Assembly: GCF_000315015.1 (NCBI RefSeq)
Contig: NZ_BAEP01000075.1
Coordinates: forward strand, 1 to 64,000
From: Paraglaciecola mesophila KMM 241
GTDB lineage: Bacteria > Pseudomonadota > Gammaproteobacteria > Enterobacterales > Alteromonadaceae
Reading direction: 5' to 3'
DNA: 64,000 nt
Part shown: positions 8,526-17,862 of the stretch, in pieces
Position numbering within the stretch: the first letter of the stretch is position 1
How the letters are laid out: each line of letters starts with the position of its first letter
Translations under genes and position numbers: made by a program
Notes under the pieces: model-generated
Told to the model about the DNA's origin: nothing
The model's database searches: none
Seen by the model: only the letters and a program-made list of their open reading frames with translations

Positions 8526-8564
8526 AGACGTCTAGACGGTTGACATATAGACGTCTATACGGCA
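8526..8564 (+). promoter_or_regulatory. Two met-box-like operators ahead of the threonine leader
   Basis: The 8-mer AGACGTCT occurs at 8526-8533 and 8549-8556. Each copy is followed directly by a partial repeat of itself (AGACGGTT, ATACGGCA). AGACGTCT is the exact consensus met box bound by the SAM-dependent repressor MetJ, which binds tandem 8-bp boxes. The sequence TTGACA (8540-8545) lies between the pairs. Being 12-50 bp before the leader ATG, the site could repress the operon. Binding by MetJ is inferred. Confidence 0.5.
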
Positions 8565-8575
8565 AATTGAGCTCC

Positions 8576-8644
8576 ATGAACGTAGATTCGAAAATAATAA
8601 CAAGCACCACCGGCATGATTATGATTATTACCTCTTTGAGGTGA
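8576..8644 (+). CDS. thrL: Threonine operon leader peptide
   Basis: A 22-codon frame ending 143 bp before thrA. The peptide reads IITSTTGMIMIITS in its core: four threonines and five isoleucines among 22 residues. This is what a leader sensing charged tRNA-Thr and tRNA-Ile needs; the E. coli thr leader has the same bias. The attenuator hairpin lies 30 bp beyond its stop. An upstream in-frame extension to 8462 exists, but the ATG at 8576 gives the leader-like peptide; no strong ribosome-binding site is seen. Confidence 0.75.
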   Translation: MNVDSKIITSTTGMIMIITSLR

Positions 8645-8673
8645 TCGCTGGCTTGTGCACATTAAACAGACAT

Positions 8674-8703
8674 AAAGCCCGCAAATATAGCGGGCTTTTT
8701 TGT
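8674..8703 (+). terminator. Threonine operon attenuator
   Basis: Stem AAAGCCCGC (8674-8682) / GCGGGCTTT (8690-8698), loop AAATATA, followed by a T-rich run. It is a strong intrinsic terminator placed between the leader peptide and thrA, as expected for transcription attenuation. Confidence 0.85.
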
Positions 8704-8787
8704 TATTTAGCGCAGCAAAAAGTTAATTAATGGTTGTTTCGACGCGGTGAAAGCCCTGCGTAAACAACCACCAGAGGAGCAAAATAA

Positions 8788-11250
8788 ATGAAGGTGTTGA
8801 AGTTTGGCGGTTCGTCATTAGCTGATGCAGAGCGTTATTTACGGGTTAAAGATATCTGTTTGGATACCCACGCAACTAACGGCGCAGCAGTTGTGTTATC
8901 AGCCCCTAAAGGCGTAACCAATGCGTTATCTCTGTTATGTGAAGAAGCGGGTAATGGTAAAGATTACGGCGAGTTGTTCGCTAAACTGAACATGGTGCTT
9001 TTCGGTATTCTAGATGATTTAAAAGATACCCTACCTGAATTCGATGACAGCAAGCTTGCCCCTTACATTCAAAATGTATTGAATGAGTTAAATCAACACC
9101 TTGAAGGTTTCGCGCTACTTCGCTGTGCACCTGAATCCGTGGTGGCTAAGATTTTAAGCATCGGCGAGTACATGAGCGTGAACATTTTCAGTCAAATATT
9201 GACTACGCTTGGTACTAAAAACCAAATTATTGACCCTGCTGAACTGATTCTTGCCGAAGGCGATTACCTTGATAGCATCGCTGATGTAGCTGTGAGTAAA
9301 GCGCGTTTCAGTGACGTAGATAGCTCTGGCGACGTGGTATTGATTATGCCAGGTTTCGTAGCGGTTAACGCTGAAGGTGAAAAGGTCACGTTGGGGCGCA
9401 ATGGCTCTGACTATTCAGCCGCTATTTTAGCTGCATGTATCGATGCTGAGTGCTGTGAAATTTGGACTGATGTAGACGGTGTTTATAATGCCGATCCTAA
9501 CCAAGTTGATGGCGCAGTGTTGCTTGATAAATTAACCTATCAAGAAGCTATGGAGCTGTCTTATTTCGGGGCTAAAGTACTTCACCCGAAAACCATTGGG
9601 CCAATTGCTCAGCATCATATACCTTGCCTTATTCGTAATACCTTAAACCCAGCTGCCCCAGGCACGCTTATCAGCAATGAAAAAAGCACTAAGTGGACCA
9701 GTGTTAAAGGCATCTCACACCTTGACGACATGACCATGTTTAACGTGGCAGGCCCAGGTATGAAAGGCATGGTTGGCATGGCCAGCCGTGTATTTGAAGT
9801 GATGTCGAATGCCAACATCTCTATTAGCTTAATTACGCAGTCATCGTCTGAATACAGCATTAGTTTTTGTATTCACAGTAAAGATGCCACCCGCGCTCAA
9901 GACTTGTTAGAAGACTCGTTTGCCCTTGAGTTGGCCAATAACCTGCTTGACCCTATCGAAGTGCGTCACGATTTAGCGATAGTGACTTTGGTCGGTGACG
10001 GTATGCGCCATTCACAAGGCTTGGCGGCTAAGTTCTTTAGTTCATTAGCGCAAGCACGCGTGAATAACGTAGCGATTGCTCAGGGCTCTTCTGAGCGTTC
10101 AATTTCAACGGTAATTGAAAGCAGCAAAGCGAAAAAAGCAGTGAAAGTGGTTCACCAGAATTTCTTTTCAAATTTACACGCTATCGATGTGTTCTTAGTG
10201 GGCTGCGGTACGGTCGGCAAAGAGTTGCTTGGGCAAATCTCTCGCCAGCAAGCGGTGTTACTTGAACGTGGTATAAGCTTAAAAATTTACGGTATTGCCA
10301 ATAGCCGTAAGCTTTTGTTGGCCTCAGGCGGTGTGGATTTAAACTACGATTGGGCAAGCCAATTGAATGACAGCGACCAGTCGCTTTCTGTTGATGCTTT
10401 GCAAAATTTTGTGATGCGCAACAGCTTGGTTAACCCGGTGGTAATTGATTGCACCAGTAGCACGGTGATTGCTGAGCTGTACGTTGAGCTAATGAACAGC
10501 GGCTTCCATGTGGTTACCCCAAACAAAAAAGCCAATACAGCGACTTATGCTTATTATCAGCAGTTGCGCGAAACGGCACAAAATACCAATCGCCAGTTCT
10601 TGTATGAAACCACAGTAGGCGCGGGCTTACCGGTAATCGATAACTTGCAAAAATTGATTTATGCCGGGGATGAGCTGCAACGTTTCGAAGGGATATTGTC
10701 AGGTTCATTATCATTCGTATTTGGCAAGTTAGATGAGGGCTTAACGCTTTCTCAAGCCACTGAAATTGCTAAAAAGAACGGCTTTACTGAGCCAGACCCA
10801 CGAGATGACTTAAGCGGCACTGATGTGGCCCGTAAGCTATTAATTATGGCTCGAGAAGCGGACTTACAGCTTGAACTTGACGATATTCAAATTGAGCCCG
10901 TGTTGCCATCGCATTTTGACGATAGCGGCAGCATCGACGAATTTATGGCGAAGCTACCTGAGTTAGATGCCCTGTATTCAGATAAAGTTAACGCGGCCAA
11001 AGAGGAAGGCAAAGTACTGCGTTATGTAGGCTCTATCAGCAAAGGTAAGTGCGTCGTGTCGATTCAGGCTGTTGGCGAAGATCACCCTTTGTTTGTGATT
11101 AAAGAAGGCGAAAATGCCCTGGCTATCCACAGTAATTACTATCAGCCTATTCCTTACGTAATACGTGGTTATGGTGCGGGCGCTGCGGTAACTGCTGCGG
11201 GTGTTTTTGCTGATGTACTTAGAACCATGCCATGGAAGCAAGACGTGTAA
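8788..11250 (+). CDS. thrA: Bifunctional aspartokinase I / homoserine dehydrogenase I
   Basis: An 820-residue fusion enzyme catalysing the first and third steps from aspartate to threonine. The aspartokinase domain begins with KFGGSSLADAERY and contains GRNGSDYSAAILAACI. A regulatory ACT region is around residues 315-455. The homoserine dehydrogenase domain starts with the NAD(P)-binding VFLVGCGTVGKELL at about 465 and includes the TPNKKANT and GTDVARKLLIMAR segments. The length equals E. coli ThrA. AGAGGAG precedes the ATG. It is first in thrABC, behind a leader/attenuator, and is presumably inhibited by threonine. thrB starts inside its stop codon. Confidence 0.97.
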   Translation: MKVLKFGGSSLADAERYLRVKDICLDTHATNGAAVVLSAPKGVTNALSLLCEEAGNGKDYGELFAKLNMVLFGILDDLKDTLPEFDDSKLAPYIQNVLNELNQHLEGFALLRCAPESVVAKILSIGEYMSVNIFSQILTTLGTKNQIIDPAELILAEGDYLDSIADVAVSKARFSDVDSSGDVVLIMPGFVAVNAEGEKVTLGRNGSDYSAAILAACIDAECCEIWTDVDGVYNADPNQVDGAVLLDKLTYQEAMELSYFGAKVLHPKTIGPIAQHHIPCLIRNTLNPAAPGTLISNEKSTKWTSVKGISHLDDMTMFNVAGPGMKGMVGMASRVFEVMSNANISISLITQSSSEYSISFCIHSKDATRAQDLLEDSFALELANNLLDPIEVRHDLAIVTLVGDGMRHSQGLAAKFFSSLAQARVNNVAIAQGSSERSISTVIESSKAKKAVKVVHQNFFSNLHAIDVFLVGCGTVGKELLGQISRQQAVLLERGISLKIYGIANSRKLLLASGGVDLNYDWASQLNDSDQSLSVDALQNFVMRNSLVNPVVIDCTSSTVIAELYVELMNSGFHVVTPNKKANTATYAYYQQLRETAQNTNRQFLYETTVGAGLPVIDNLQKLIYAGDELQRFEGILSGSLSFVFGKLDEGLTLSQATEIAKKNGFTEPDPRDDLSGTDVARKLLIMAREADLQLELDDIQIEPVLPSHFDDSGSIDEFMAKLPELDALYSDKVNAAKEEGKVLRYVGSISKGKCVVSIQAVGEDHPLFVIKEGENALAIHSNYYQPIPYVIRGYGAGAAVTAAGVFADVLRTMPWKQDV

Positions 11251-12245
11251 TGAGCGAATTAAATGACATGACGGGTAAAACGCTTCGCGCTTTTGCCCCG
11301 GCTTCAACAGGTAATGTTAGTTTAGGCTTTGATTTGCTAGGCGCTGCGTTAAAGCCCATTGATGGCACAGTACTTGGGGATGAAGTTGACCTTGAATTGG
11401 CTGACGAGTTTAGCCTTGCTGTCGAAGGTGCCTTTGCGCATAAATTACCGGCAGATCCTGACACCAACATAGTGACTCGTTGTTATCAGCATTTTGTAAA
11501 AGTGATGAGTGAAAAGGGTGTTGAACTCCCGCCAGTCAAAATGACCTTACATAAACATTTGCCTATTGGCAGTGGTTTAGGGTCTAGTGCGGCATCGGTT
11601 GTGGCTGCGCTGCATGGTTTAAATGAATTTTACGGTCAACTGCTAGGTGACGTGCCATTTAACCAGCACGAATTGTTGTTGATCATGGGCGAATTGGAAG
11701 GTCAGATCAGTGGCAGTGTACATTATGATAATGTCGCACCTTGTTACTTAGGTGGCTTGACCTTAATGGCGGAACAAGCTGATACGCTAGCCTTACAATT
11801 GCCAACGTTCAAACATTGGTATTGGGTGGCGTGTTATTCAGGTATTACGGTATCAACCGCGGCGGCCAGAGATATTCTGCCGAAGCAGGTGTCTATGCCA
11901 AATACGTTAAAATTTGGCCGTCAGTTGGCTGTTTTTGTGGATGCGCTTTATCGCCAGGACGAGAAGCTCGCGGTGAATATGATGACGGATGTTATCGCAG
12001 AACCGTATCGAAAATCATTATTGCCACACTTTGATGAGTCTCGTGAGTTTGCGATGCAAAATGGCGCTATGGCGTTTGGTATTTCAGGATCTGGGCCAAC
12101 CGTATTTGCGGTGTGCGACAACCTTGAACAGGCGCAAACCATCAGCACGTGGTTGCAAGAGAATTATATCCAAAATGACACCGGCTTTAGTCATGTGTGT
12201 CAGCTTGATGAACAAGGCGCTGTGGCAAAAGACATCAGCGCTTAG
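11250..12245 (+). CDS. thrB: Homoserine kinase
   Basis: Phosphorylates homoserine to O-phosphohomoserine (GHMP kinase family). The substrate site region is FAPASTGNVSLGFDLLGAA, and the ATP-binding loop is PIGSGLGSSAASV; a third GHMP motif is GISGSGPTVFAV near the C-terminus. The start is set at the ATG overlapping the thrA stop (TAATG), giving 331 residues and translational coupling. An upstream in-frame ATG at 11232 and a downstream one at 11268 are possible; the latter gives a length closer to E. coli ThrB. Confidence 0.95.
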   Translation: MSELNDMTGKTLRAFAPASTGNVSLGFDLLGAALKPIDGTVLGDEVDLELADEFSLAVEGAFAHKLPADPDTNIVTRCYQHFVKVMSEKGVELPPVKMTLHKHLPIGSGLGSSAASVVAALHGLNEFYGQLLGDVPFNQHELLLIMGELEGQISGSVHYDNVAPCYLGGLTLMAEQADTLALQLPTFKHWYWVACYSGITVSTAAARDILPKQVSMPNTLKFGRQLAVFVDALYRQDEKLAVNMMTDVIAEPYRKSLLPHFDESREFAMQNGAMAFGISGSGPTVFAVCDNLEQAQTISTWLQENYIQNDTGFSHVCQLDEQGAVAKDISA

Positions 12246-12293
12246 CATAATATTAAAATACGCTTAGTTGAATAAGCACAAAAGGTAAGAAAC

Positions 12294-13577
12294 GTGGAAC
12301 TAGTTAATTTAAAAGACCCCTCGGACAAAGTCAGCTTTGCACAAGCGGTTAAAAAAGGGTTAGGCAAAAACCAAGGGTTATATTTCCCTACTAGTTTGCC
12401 AAAATTTGATGATATCGATGCCATTCTTGATATGCCATTTGTTGAGCGTTCAGTTGAAATTTTAAGCCAGCTAATTGGTGATGAGATCCCTAGAGACCGT
12501 TTGCAGGGCATCGTAGAGCGTGCCTTCGCTTTTGAAGCCCCGTTAGCGAAAGTAACCGACAACGTTTACAGCCTTGAGTTATTCCACGGCCCAACGTTGG
12601 CGTTTAAAGATTTCGGTGGCCGTTTTATGGCTCAGTGTTTAACTGAAATCGCCGCTGGCGAAAAAATCACCATTTTGACTGCTACCTCAGGTGATACTGG
12701 CGCTGCGGTTGCTCATGCATTCCATGGTTTAGATAACATCAATGTGGTTATCTTATTCCCGAAGGGCAAAATTAGCCCACTGCAAGAGAAGCTGTTCACC
12801 ACCTTGGGTGACAACATTCACACGGTCTCGATTGAAGATGACTTCGATGCGTGTCAGCAAATGGTGAAAAGCGCGTTTGATGATGTTGAAGTACGTGAAG
12901 GCTTGCACCTTAATTCAGCTAACTCTATTAACATTAGCCGTTTAGTAGCGCAGGTTTGCTACTATTTTGAAGCCGTTTCACAGCTAAGCAAAGAGCAGCG
13001 TGATGACGTGGTTATCTCAGTGCCTAGTGGCAACTTTGGTAACTTAACCGCAGGCATGATTGCAAAAACCATGGGCTTGCCTGTTAAGCACTTTGTGGCT
13101 GCTACTAACTTGAATGATACCGTGCCACGTTACTTGAAAACCGGTGAATGGGATCCAAAAGATACAATAGCAACCATATCTAACGCGATGGATGTTAGCC
13201 AACCTAATAACTGGCCGCGCATTGAAGCCATAATCGAACAAGGGTACTTGTCACGTGAAATACTATCAGGTGATATGATTGATGAAGACTACACCCAAGT
13301 GGCTATGCGTCAACTTGCGCAATTAGGCTACGTTTCAGAGCCGCACGCGGCGATTGCATACAAAGCATTGCTGCGCCATATGGATGAAGGCGATACGGGG
13401 ATATTCCTTGGAACAGCGCACCCAGCTAAGTTCCGCGAAACGGTCGAAAACGTATTGGGCCAACCGATTAGTTTACCTCAACCTTTGGTTGACTGTTCTA
13501 CCAAAGAAAGCTTCGCTGTGGATTTGCCAAGCGATTATGAAGTGTTGAAAAAGCACTTGTTTAGCCTACTAGGCTAA
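12294..13577 (+). CDS. thrC: Threonine synthase
   Basis: PLP enzyme converting O-phosphohomoserine to threonine; 427 residues, as in E. coli. The start is GTG at 12294 with AAGGTAAG upstream. It is supported by the protein beginning MELVNLKD and the conserved VSFAQAVKKGLGKNQGLYFP. The PLP lysine is in FHGPTLAFKDFGGRFM, and the phosphate-binding loop is SVPSGNFGNLTAG. It is last of the thr genes, 48 bp after thrB; ung follows by 31 bp with no terminator between, so read-through is likely. Confidence 0.96.
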   Translation: MELVNLKDPSDKVSFAQAVKKGLGKNQGLYFPTSLPKFDDIDAILDMPFVERSVEILSQLIGDEIPRDRLQGIVERAFAFEAPLAKVTDNVYSLELFHGPTLAFKDFGGRFMAQCLTEIAAGEKITILTATSGDTGAAVAHAFHGLDNINVVILFPKGKISPLQEKLFTTLGDNIHTVSIEDDFDACQQMVKSAFDDVEVREGLHLNSANSINISRLVAQVCYYFEAVSQLSKEQRDDVVISVPSGNFGNLTAGMIAKTMGLPVKHFVAATNLNDTVPRYLKTGEWDPKDTIATISNAMDVSQPNNWPRIEAIIEQGYLSREILSGDMIDEDYTQVAMRQLAQLGYVSEPHAAIAYKALLRHMDEGDTGIFLGTAHPAKFRETVENVLGQPISLPQPLVDCSTKESFAVDLPSDYEVLKKHLFSLLG

Positions 13578-13608
13578 GCGATTTTTTACCGTTTTTAAGG
13601 CTGGGTAA

Positions 13609-14277
13609 ATGACGCAAGCCGCAACGTGGCAAACCCTACTCGGAGAAGAAAAGCGGCAAGCTTACTTCACCCATATGATGGACTTTATCGCTAGCGAGCG
13701 CGCGAGCGGTAAAGTGATTTATCCCGCCGCTGAAGACGTATTTAATGCATTTAGTTGCACCGAGTTTAATCAAATTAAAGTGGTTATTCTTGGGCAAGAC
13801 CCTTACCACGGGCCTAATCAGGCCCATGGTTTGAGCTTTTCAGTACAAAAAGGTGTGAAAACACCCCCTTCTTTGAAAAACATGTACAAAGCACTGCAAC
13901 ACGATTTTCCGGATTATATCTTGCCTGAGCATGGCTGTTTGCAATCGTGGGCTGAACAGGGTGTGTTTTTGCTTAATACCGTGCTCACCGTTGAGCAAGG
14001 TAAAGCCCATTCGCATGCCAAGATTGGCTGGGAGAGATTCTCGGATAAAGTGATTGCACTTATCAACGAGCATGCACAAGACGTGGTGTTTTTGTTATGG
14101 GGCAGTCATGCCCAGAAAAAGGCAGGGTTGATTGATACATCAAAGCACCATATTTTAACCGCTGCGCACCCATCCCCATTATCTGCTTATCGCGGTTTTT
14201 TTGAATGTGGGCATTTTGCTCAGACCAATCAAATATTAATAGATAGCGGTCGCACGCCTATTAACTGGCAGATTTAA
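13609..14277 (+). CDS. ung: Uracil-DNA glycosylase, family 1
   Basis: Removes uracil from DNA to start base excision repair. The 222-residue protein has the water-activating loop [18 protein letters not shown], with its catalytic aspartate, and the DNA-intercalating [12 protein letters not shown] loop with its conserved histidine. Its stop TAA and the stop of the convergent minus-strand gene share the tetranucleotide TTAA at 14274-14277, leaving no room for a dedicated terminator. It is probably expressed by read-through from the thr operon or an internal promoter. Confidence 0.97.
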   Translation: MTQAATWQTLLGEEKRQAYFTHMMDFIASERASGKVIYPAAEDVFNAFSCTEFNQIKVVILGQDPYHGPNQAHGLSFSVQKGVKTPPSLKNMYKALQHDFPDYILPEHGCLQSWAEQGVFLLNTVLTVEQGKAHSHAKIGWERFSDKVIALINEHAQDVVFLLWGSHAQKKAGLIDTSKHHILTAAHPSPLSAYRGFFECGHFAQTNQILIDSGRTPINWQI

Positions 14278-15719
14278 GCGGCATTAATCCCATGTTCACT
14301 AACGACTGTATTGCGACCTCTTTGTTTGGCTTTATAAAGCGCGCTATCGGCTACGTTAAATAGCTCTGTGAAGTTCTGATTGCGCTTAAGCTGTGCCACA
14401 CCAAAACTACATTGTATGGGCTGACCAGGAGCGACCTCAGCTTTGTTCACACTATATAAAATACGCTGAGCAACCTGCTGGGCATCGATAATGGTCGAGT
14501 CTGGCAGTAACGCCACGAACTCATCGCCACCGAAACGCCCTAGTAAATCGGTGGGACGCAACGAGAGCTGAGCGACCTTACAAACACGTTGCAGCGCTTT
14601 ATCACCGACACTGTGACCGAAGGTATCATTAATTTTTTTGAAGTTGTCCATGTCAAAGACGATGAGACAAAGCGGGTCGCTGTCTTTCAAACTGCGGTTA
14701 ACGGCTCGCTCAGCTTGTTGCATGAAATGCTGGCGTGACGCCGTTTGGGTGAGAGCGTCAATTGTGATGATGGCTTGCAGCTTTTCGTTGTCGGCCATTA
14801 AAGCAGGCACCGCTATGCCAAACAGCGCGTTAGCGGCGATGACAATAATGCCAAATTGGTAAATTAACACGAACTCATTCAGACCAAATAGATTAGTGCA
14901 TAATGCAATCATCATACAGCTGTAGGTGAGGCTGAGCATGTTGAATAAAGCACTCTCAGTGCACGCTATCCACATGTGCGGAATAACTAACAGAAAGATA
15001 ACAAATGCACTTTCTGGCTGTTGGGTAAATCGATTCAAGGTCACCGTGAAGAGCACTAATAACGTGACTACTAACAGCTTAGTGAGAAAAAAAGAGTTGG
15101 GCTGGGTTTGATTAGGGCTAAGGTATCTTTTTAGGTCAAAACGGCTGTCGGCTAATTTGTTACTCAATACGGCTGCAAAAATAGGCGCTAAGATTAACAA
15201 TCCTGCGTAGTCACCAATCCAAAAAGCTAACCATGTTTGTTCGAATTCTTCAGGCTGCATCATATTGCTAATGATTAAGCTGTAGATAACTAACAGAGTT
15301 GTGCCTAAAGATGCCACGCCTGTGTTAATGATATACATGATGGTTAACCCGGGTATGCTCAATCGTTCAGAACGGGCAGCCCATAAAAACACTTGCGACC
15401 CAAGCCAATAAGGAATGATATGTGCGCAGCCAAAAAACAAACCTGCCTGAATACTTTGTGCAAAATCTAGGGGTAAGTTGTATTGCATACAGGTGATGAC
15501 GGTGACAACAACAGCGCAAAACAGAATCGGGACTAATGCCGCTGTGCCAGCCACAAGAAGCGCTGCATATGTTAAACCGGAAGCTGGGAACCAAACACTT
15601 GCGTGGGCGGTATATTCCATCAGCTGAGCAATGGACCACACACCTAGCCACAAAAGTATAAACATTAGTGCATGACTAATCTTTTGCGTTATTGATACTG
15701 GGCTGGTATCGGCTGACAA
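14274..15719 (-). CDS. Membrane diguanylate cyclase, MASE1-GGDEF
   Basis: A 481-residue inner-membrane protein making cyclic di-GMP from two GTP. An eight-helix MASE1 sensor domain (about residues 10-300, with [14 protein letters not shown]) precedes the GGDEF domain. The active-site loop is GRFGGDEF, intact, and RPTD lies five residues before it, so the product-inhibition I-site is present. The start is TTG at 15719 with GAGGAG ten bases upstream; no ATG precedes the first membrane helix in frame. It converges on ung with overlapping stops. The ligand is unknown. Confidence 0.9.
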   Translation of the reverse strand: MSADTSPVSITQKISHALMFILLWLGVWSIAQLMEYTAHASVWFPASGLTYAALLVAGTAALVPILFCAVVVTVITCMQYNLPLDFAQSIQAGLFFGCAHIIPYWLGSQVFLWAARSERLSIPGLTIMYIINTGVASLGTTLLVIYSLIISNMMQPEEFEQTWLAFWIGDYAGLLILAPIFAAVLSNKLADSRFDLKRYLSPNQTQPNSFFLTKLLVVTLLVLFTVTLNRFTQQPESAFVIFLLVIPHMWIACTESALFNMLSLTYSCMMIALCTNLFGLNEFVLIYQFGIIVIAANALFGIAVPALMADNEKLQAIITIDALTQTASRQHFMQQAERAVNRSLKDSDPLCLIVFDMDNFKKINDTFGHSVGDKALQRVCKVAQLSLRPTDLLGRFGGDEFVALLPDSTIIDAQQVAQRILYSVNKAEVAPGQPIQCSFGVAQLKRNQNFTELFNVADSALYKAKQRGRNTVVSEHGINAA

Positions 15720-15990
15720 GATTTATACACTCCTCAATTGAACAGCACGAACATCATGGACAAACTTAAGCTATTAATCATGATGACTGACTCAACGCGC
15801 AGACCGGCTGCTTGTCGTCAATCGATAAACTCATATGCACGAGTTGTATCATATTGACACATATTTCATTTTGTCACACCTCATAACGTCTTTATCGACA
15901 GGCACAATACCTTACGGTATAACGGTTGGAGAGATTTTCAACCTTTTGAGCTGGCAAGTAGATGAAGTGCCGAGCAATCGTTAAGGGTAC
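15720..15990. other. Intergenic region upstream of the MASE1-GGDEF gene
   Basis: No gene seen. It separates the TTG start of the diguanylate cyclase from the dsbA terminator and presumably contains the cyclase promoter on the minus strand. Confidence 0.4.
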
Positions 15991-16027
15991 AAAAAAGCCC
16001 AATATATGCACAGAATATATTGGGCTT
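15991..16027 (-). terminator. Intrinsic terminator of the ccoG-srkA-dsbA unit
   Basis: A perfect 13-bp stem AAGCCCAATATAT (15995-16007) / ATATATTGGGCTT (16015-16027) with loop GCACAGA. A run of six A on the left becomes a U-tract on the minus strand. It lies about 110 bp beyond the dsbA stop. Confidence 0.85.
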
Positions 16028-16139
16028 AATAAAGCGTTCTTTTGTCAGTCACTAAGCATCAAAGTCATTAGACAGAGTCGTTAAACAAGGTCGTTAGACA
16101 ACATTGGTCCCTGACTATTTTGTAAGGCAACCAAGCAAT

Positions 16140-16763
16140 TTATTTTTGTTTAGATAACCAAACAATCAAATTAACAATGTCGTCGTTGTTCATGTCACGG
16201 GTAAACTTAGCTTGGTATTTACCGTTAACAATGAAGTTAGGTACACCACGCAGGTGACTGCGGTATTCCTGAACTAGCTTATTGTTCTTTTTCAACATGC
16301 TGTTGACGCCAAAGCTACTCACAAGTTTATCGAAATCCGCTTCTTCTACACCATTAACCATAAAGATATTTTTTAAATCTTTGATGTTGGTGATAGGTGA
16401 TTTCTGTACATGAATGTAACGGAAAATAGCGGTGCTTAAAGAATCTTCTTTCTTTAATGCGCGGGCAACCATAAGGGCACGACTGGCATCGTCTTGGGTT
16501 TCACCACTGGTAAAGCCCATGAAGTTCACGTGTACTTTTTCGAATTTTACGTCATCGCCCATTTTTTCTTGGATCTTTTTAGCGATGGGTTCGAACTGAA
16601 AACAATGTGGACACCAATAAGAGAAGAATTCATTAATGACAGGTTTGTCAGTGGCGGTTTCGTTAATGATGGTGTAATGCTCACCTTCTTTCCATGTTTC
16701 TTGGGCGCATGCTTGAAGCGGTACTAACACCGCAATAAAAAAAGCAAGTATGATTTTTTTCAT
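16140..16763 (-). CDS. dsbA: Periplasmic thiol:disulfide oxidoreductase DsbA
   Basis: Introduces disulfide bonds into exported proteins. A signal peptide ends near residue 20 (LVPLQACAQ). The thioredoxin-fold active site is FFSYWCPHCFQF, and the cis-proline loop is LRGVPNFIVNG. The 207-residue length is typical of DsbA. It lies downstream of srkA on the same strand after 133 bp, the same order as in E. coli (srkA/yihE-dsbA). A strong terminator follows. Confidence 0.95.
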   Translation of the reverse strand: MKKIILAFFIAVLVPLQACAQETWKEGEHYTIINETATDKPVINEFFSYWCPHCFQFEPIAKKIQEKMGDDVKFEKVHVNFMGFTSGETQDDASRALMVARALKKEDSLSTAIFRYIHVQKSPITNIKDLKNIFMVNGVEEADFDKLVSSFGVNSMLKKNNKLVQEYRSHLRGVPNFIVNGKYQAKFTRDMNNDDIVNLIVWLSKQK

Positions 16764-16896
16764 TGTTAATTCATCTCTTTAGTAAAAATAACTCGGGGCA
16801 GATTAGCATAGCTAACATAAAATGCCGACTGCACTTTGTAACCAGTTATAAGAAAATATATCTTATGGGGCACGCATTAACAGAATCTGAATAAGC

Positions 16897-17862
16897 TTAA
16901 ATTCGCAGTTCAGTTTCGTGCAAAGCGGAGAACTGCTCTTTTAGAGCCAGTATTTGCTGCTCCCAATACTTGGGCTCGGCAAACCAGGCAAACGCCTGAG
17001 GAAAGGCAGGGTCTTGCCAACGTCTATGCAACCACGCCATATAATGCACCATACGCATAGCACGAAGAGGCTCAATTAGACTTAATTGTGCGGGGTTAAA
17101 CTCACAAAACTCATCATAGGCTTCAACTATGGTGCTTAGCTGAAGCGATTGAGCTTGGCGCTCGCCAGAGAGCATCATCCATAAATCTTGCACGGCTGGG
17201 CCATTGCGGCAATCGTCTAAATCCACAAACGTTGGCCCATCACGCCACAAGATATTACCTGGATGGCAATCTCCATGTAAACGCATAATGTCGCTTGTGT
17301 GGTAGCGCTCACGGGTTAGCGTGACCACTTGCTCTAAGATAGTGAAAAACGCTTCGTGTAAGCTTGAAGGAATAAGCTGACTATTTTGTAACTCAGCCAC
17401 TGACTTTACCAGATAGTCTTCAATATTAATGGTTGGCCTGTGGGTGAATAAACGTGTCTTAGCTACTTGGTGAATACGTCCGATAAAACGGCCCATCCAC
17501 TCAAGTTGATCCAAGTTATCAACTTCAAATTGACGCCCACCCACTGAGGGAAAAAGCGCAAAATGATAGTCTTGATATAAATGCAGGCTCTTACCGTTGA
17601 TCACGAGGGGCGCGACGACAGGCACCTCATGTTCAGCGAGTTCTAACGAGAAGCTGTGCTCTTCGTTTAGTTGCGCTTCGCTCCAGCGCTGGGGCCGATA
17701 AAACTTTGCCACATAACGCTTACTATCTTGGCCAACAAACTGATAAACGCGATTTTCATAGCTGTTTAGGGCGAGTAAGCCGGATTCTACCAACACGCCT
17801 TCAGATTCGATGGCATCTAAGATAAGGTCCGGGGTTAGCTCGCTAAAATTAAATGTACTCAT
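16897..17862 (-). CDS. srkA: Stress response serine/threonine kinase SrkA (YihE/RdoA)
   Basis: A cytoplasmic kinase of the APH/choline-kinase fold, linked in enterobacteria to stress survival. The catalytic loop LHGDCHPGNILWRDG (H-x-D…N) and the metal-binding VDLDDCRNGP are present at about residues 195-225. The 321-residue length fits the family. Its ATG overlaps the ccoG stop as TAATG, so it is translationally coupled to ccoG; dsbA follows. Confidence 0.92.
   Translation of the reverse strand: MSTFNFSELTPDLILDAIESEGVLVESGLLALNSYENRVYQFVGQDSKRYVAKFYRPQRWSEAQLNEEHSFSLELAEHEVPVVAPLVINGKSLHLYQDYHFALFPSVGGRQFEVDNLDQLEWMGRFIGRIHQVAKTRLFTHRPTINIEDYLVKSVAELQNSQLIPSSLHEAFFTILEQVVTLTRERYHTSDIMRLHGDCHPGNILWRDGPTFVDLDDCRNGPAVQDLWMMLSGERQAQSLQLSTIVEAYDEFCEFNPAQLSLIEPLRAMRMVHYMAWLHRRWQDPAFPQAFAWFAEPKYWEQQILALKEQFSALHETELRI

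Noticed and set aside
17508-17530. FNR-like TTGATCCAAGTTATCAA inside srkA
   Set aside because: The spacing between the half-sites is wrong for FNR and the site is internal to a coding region.
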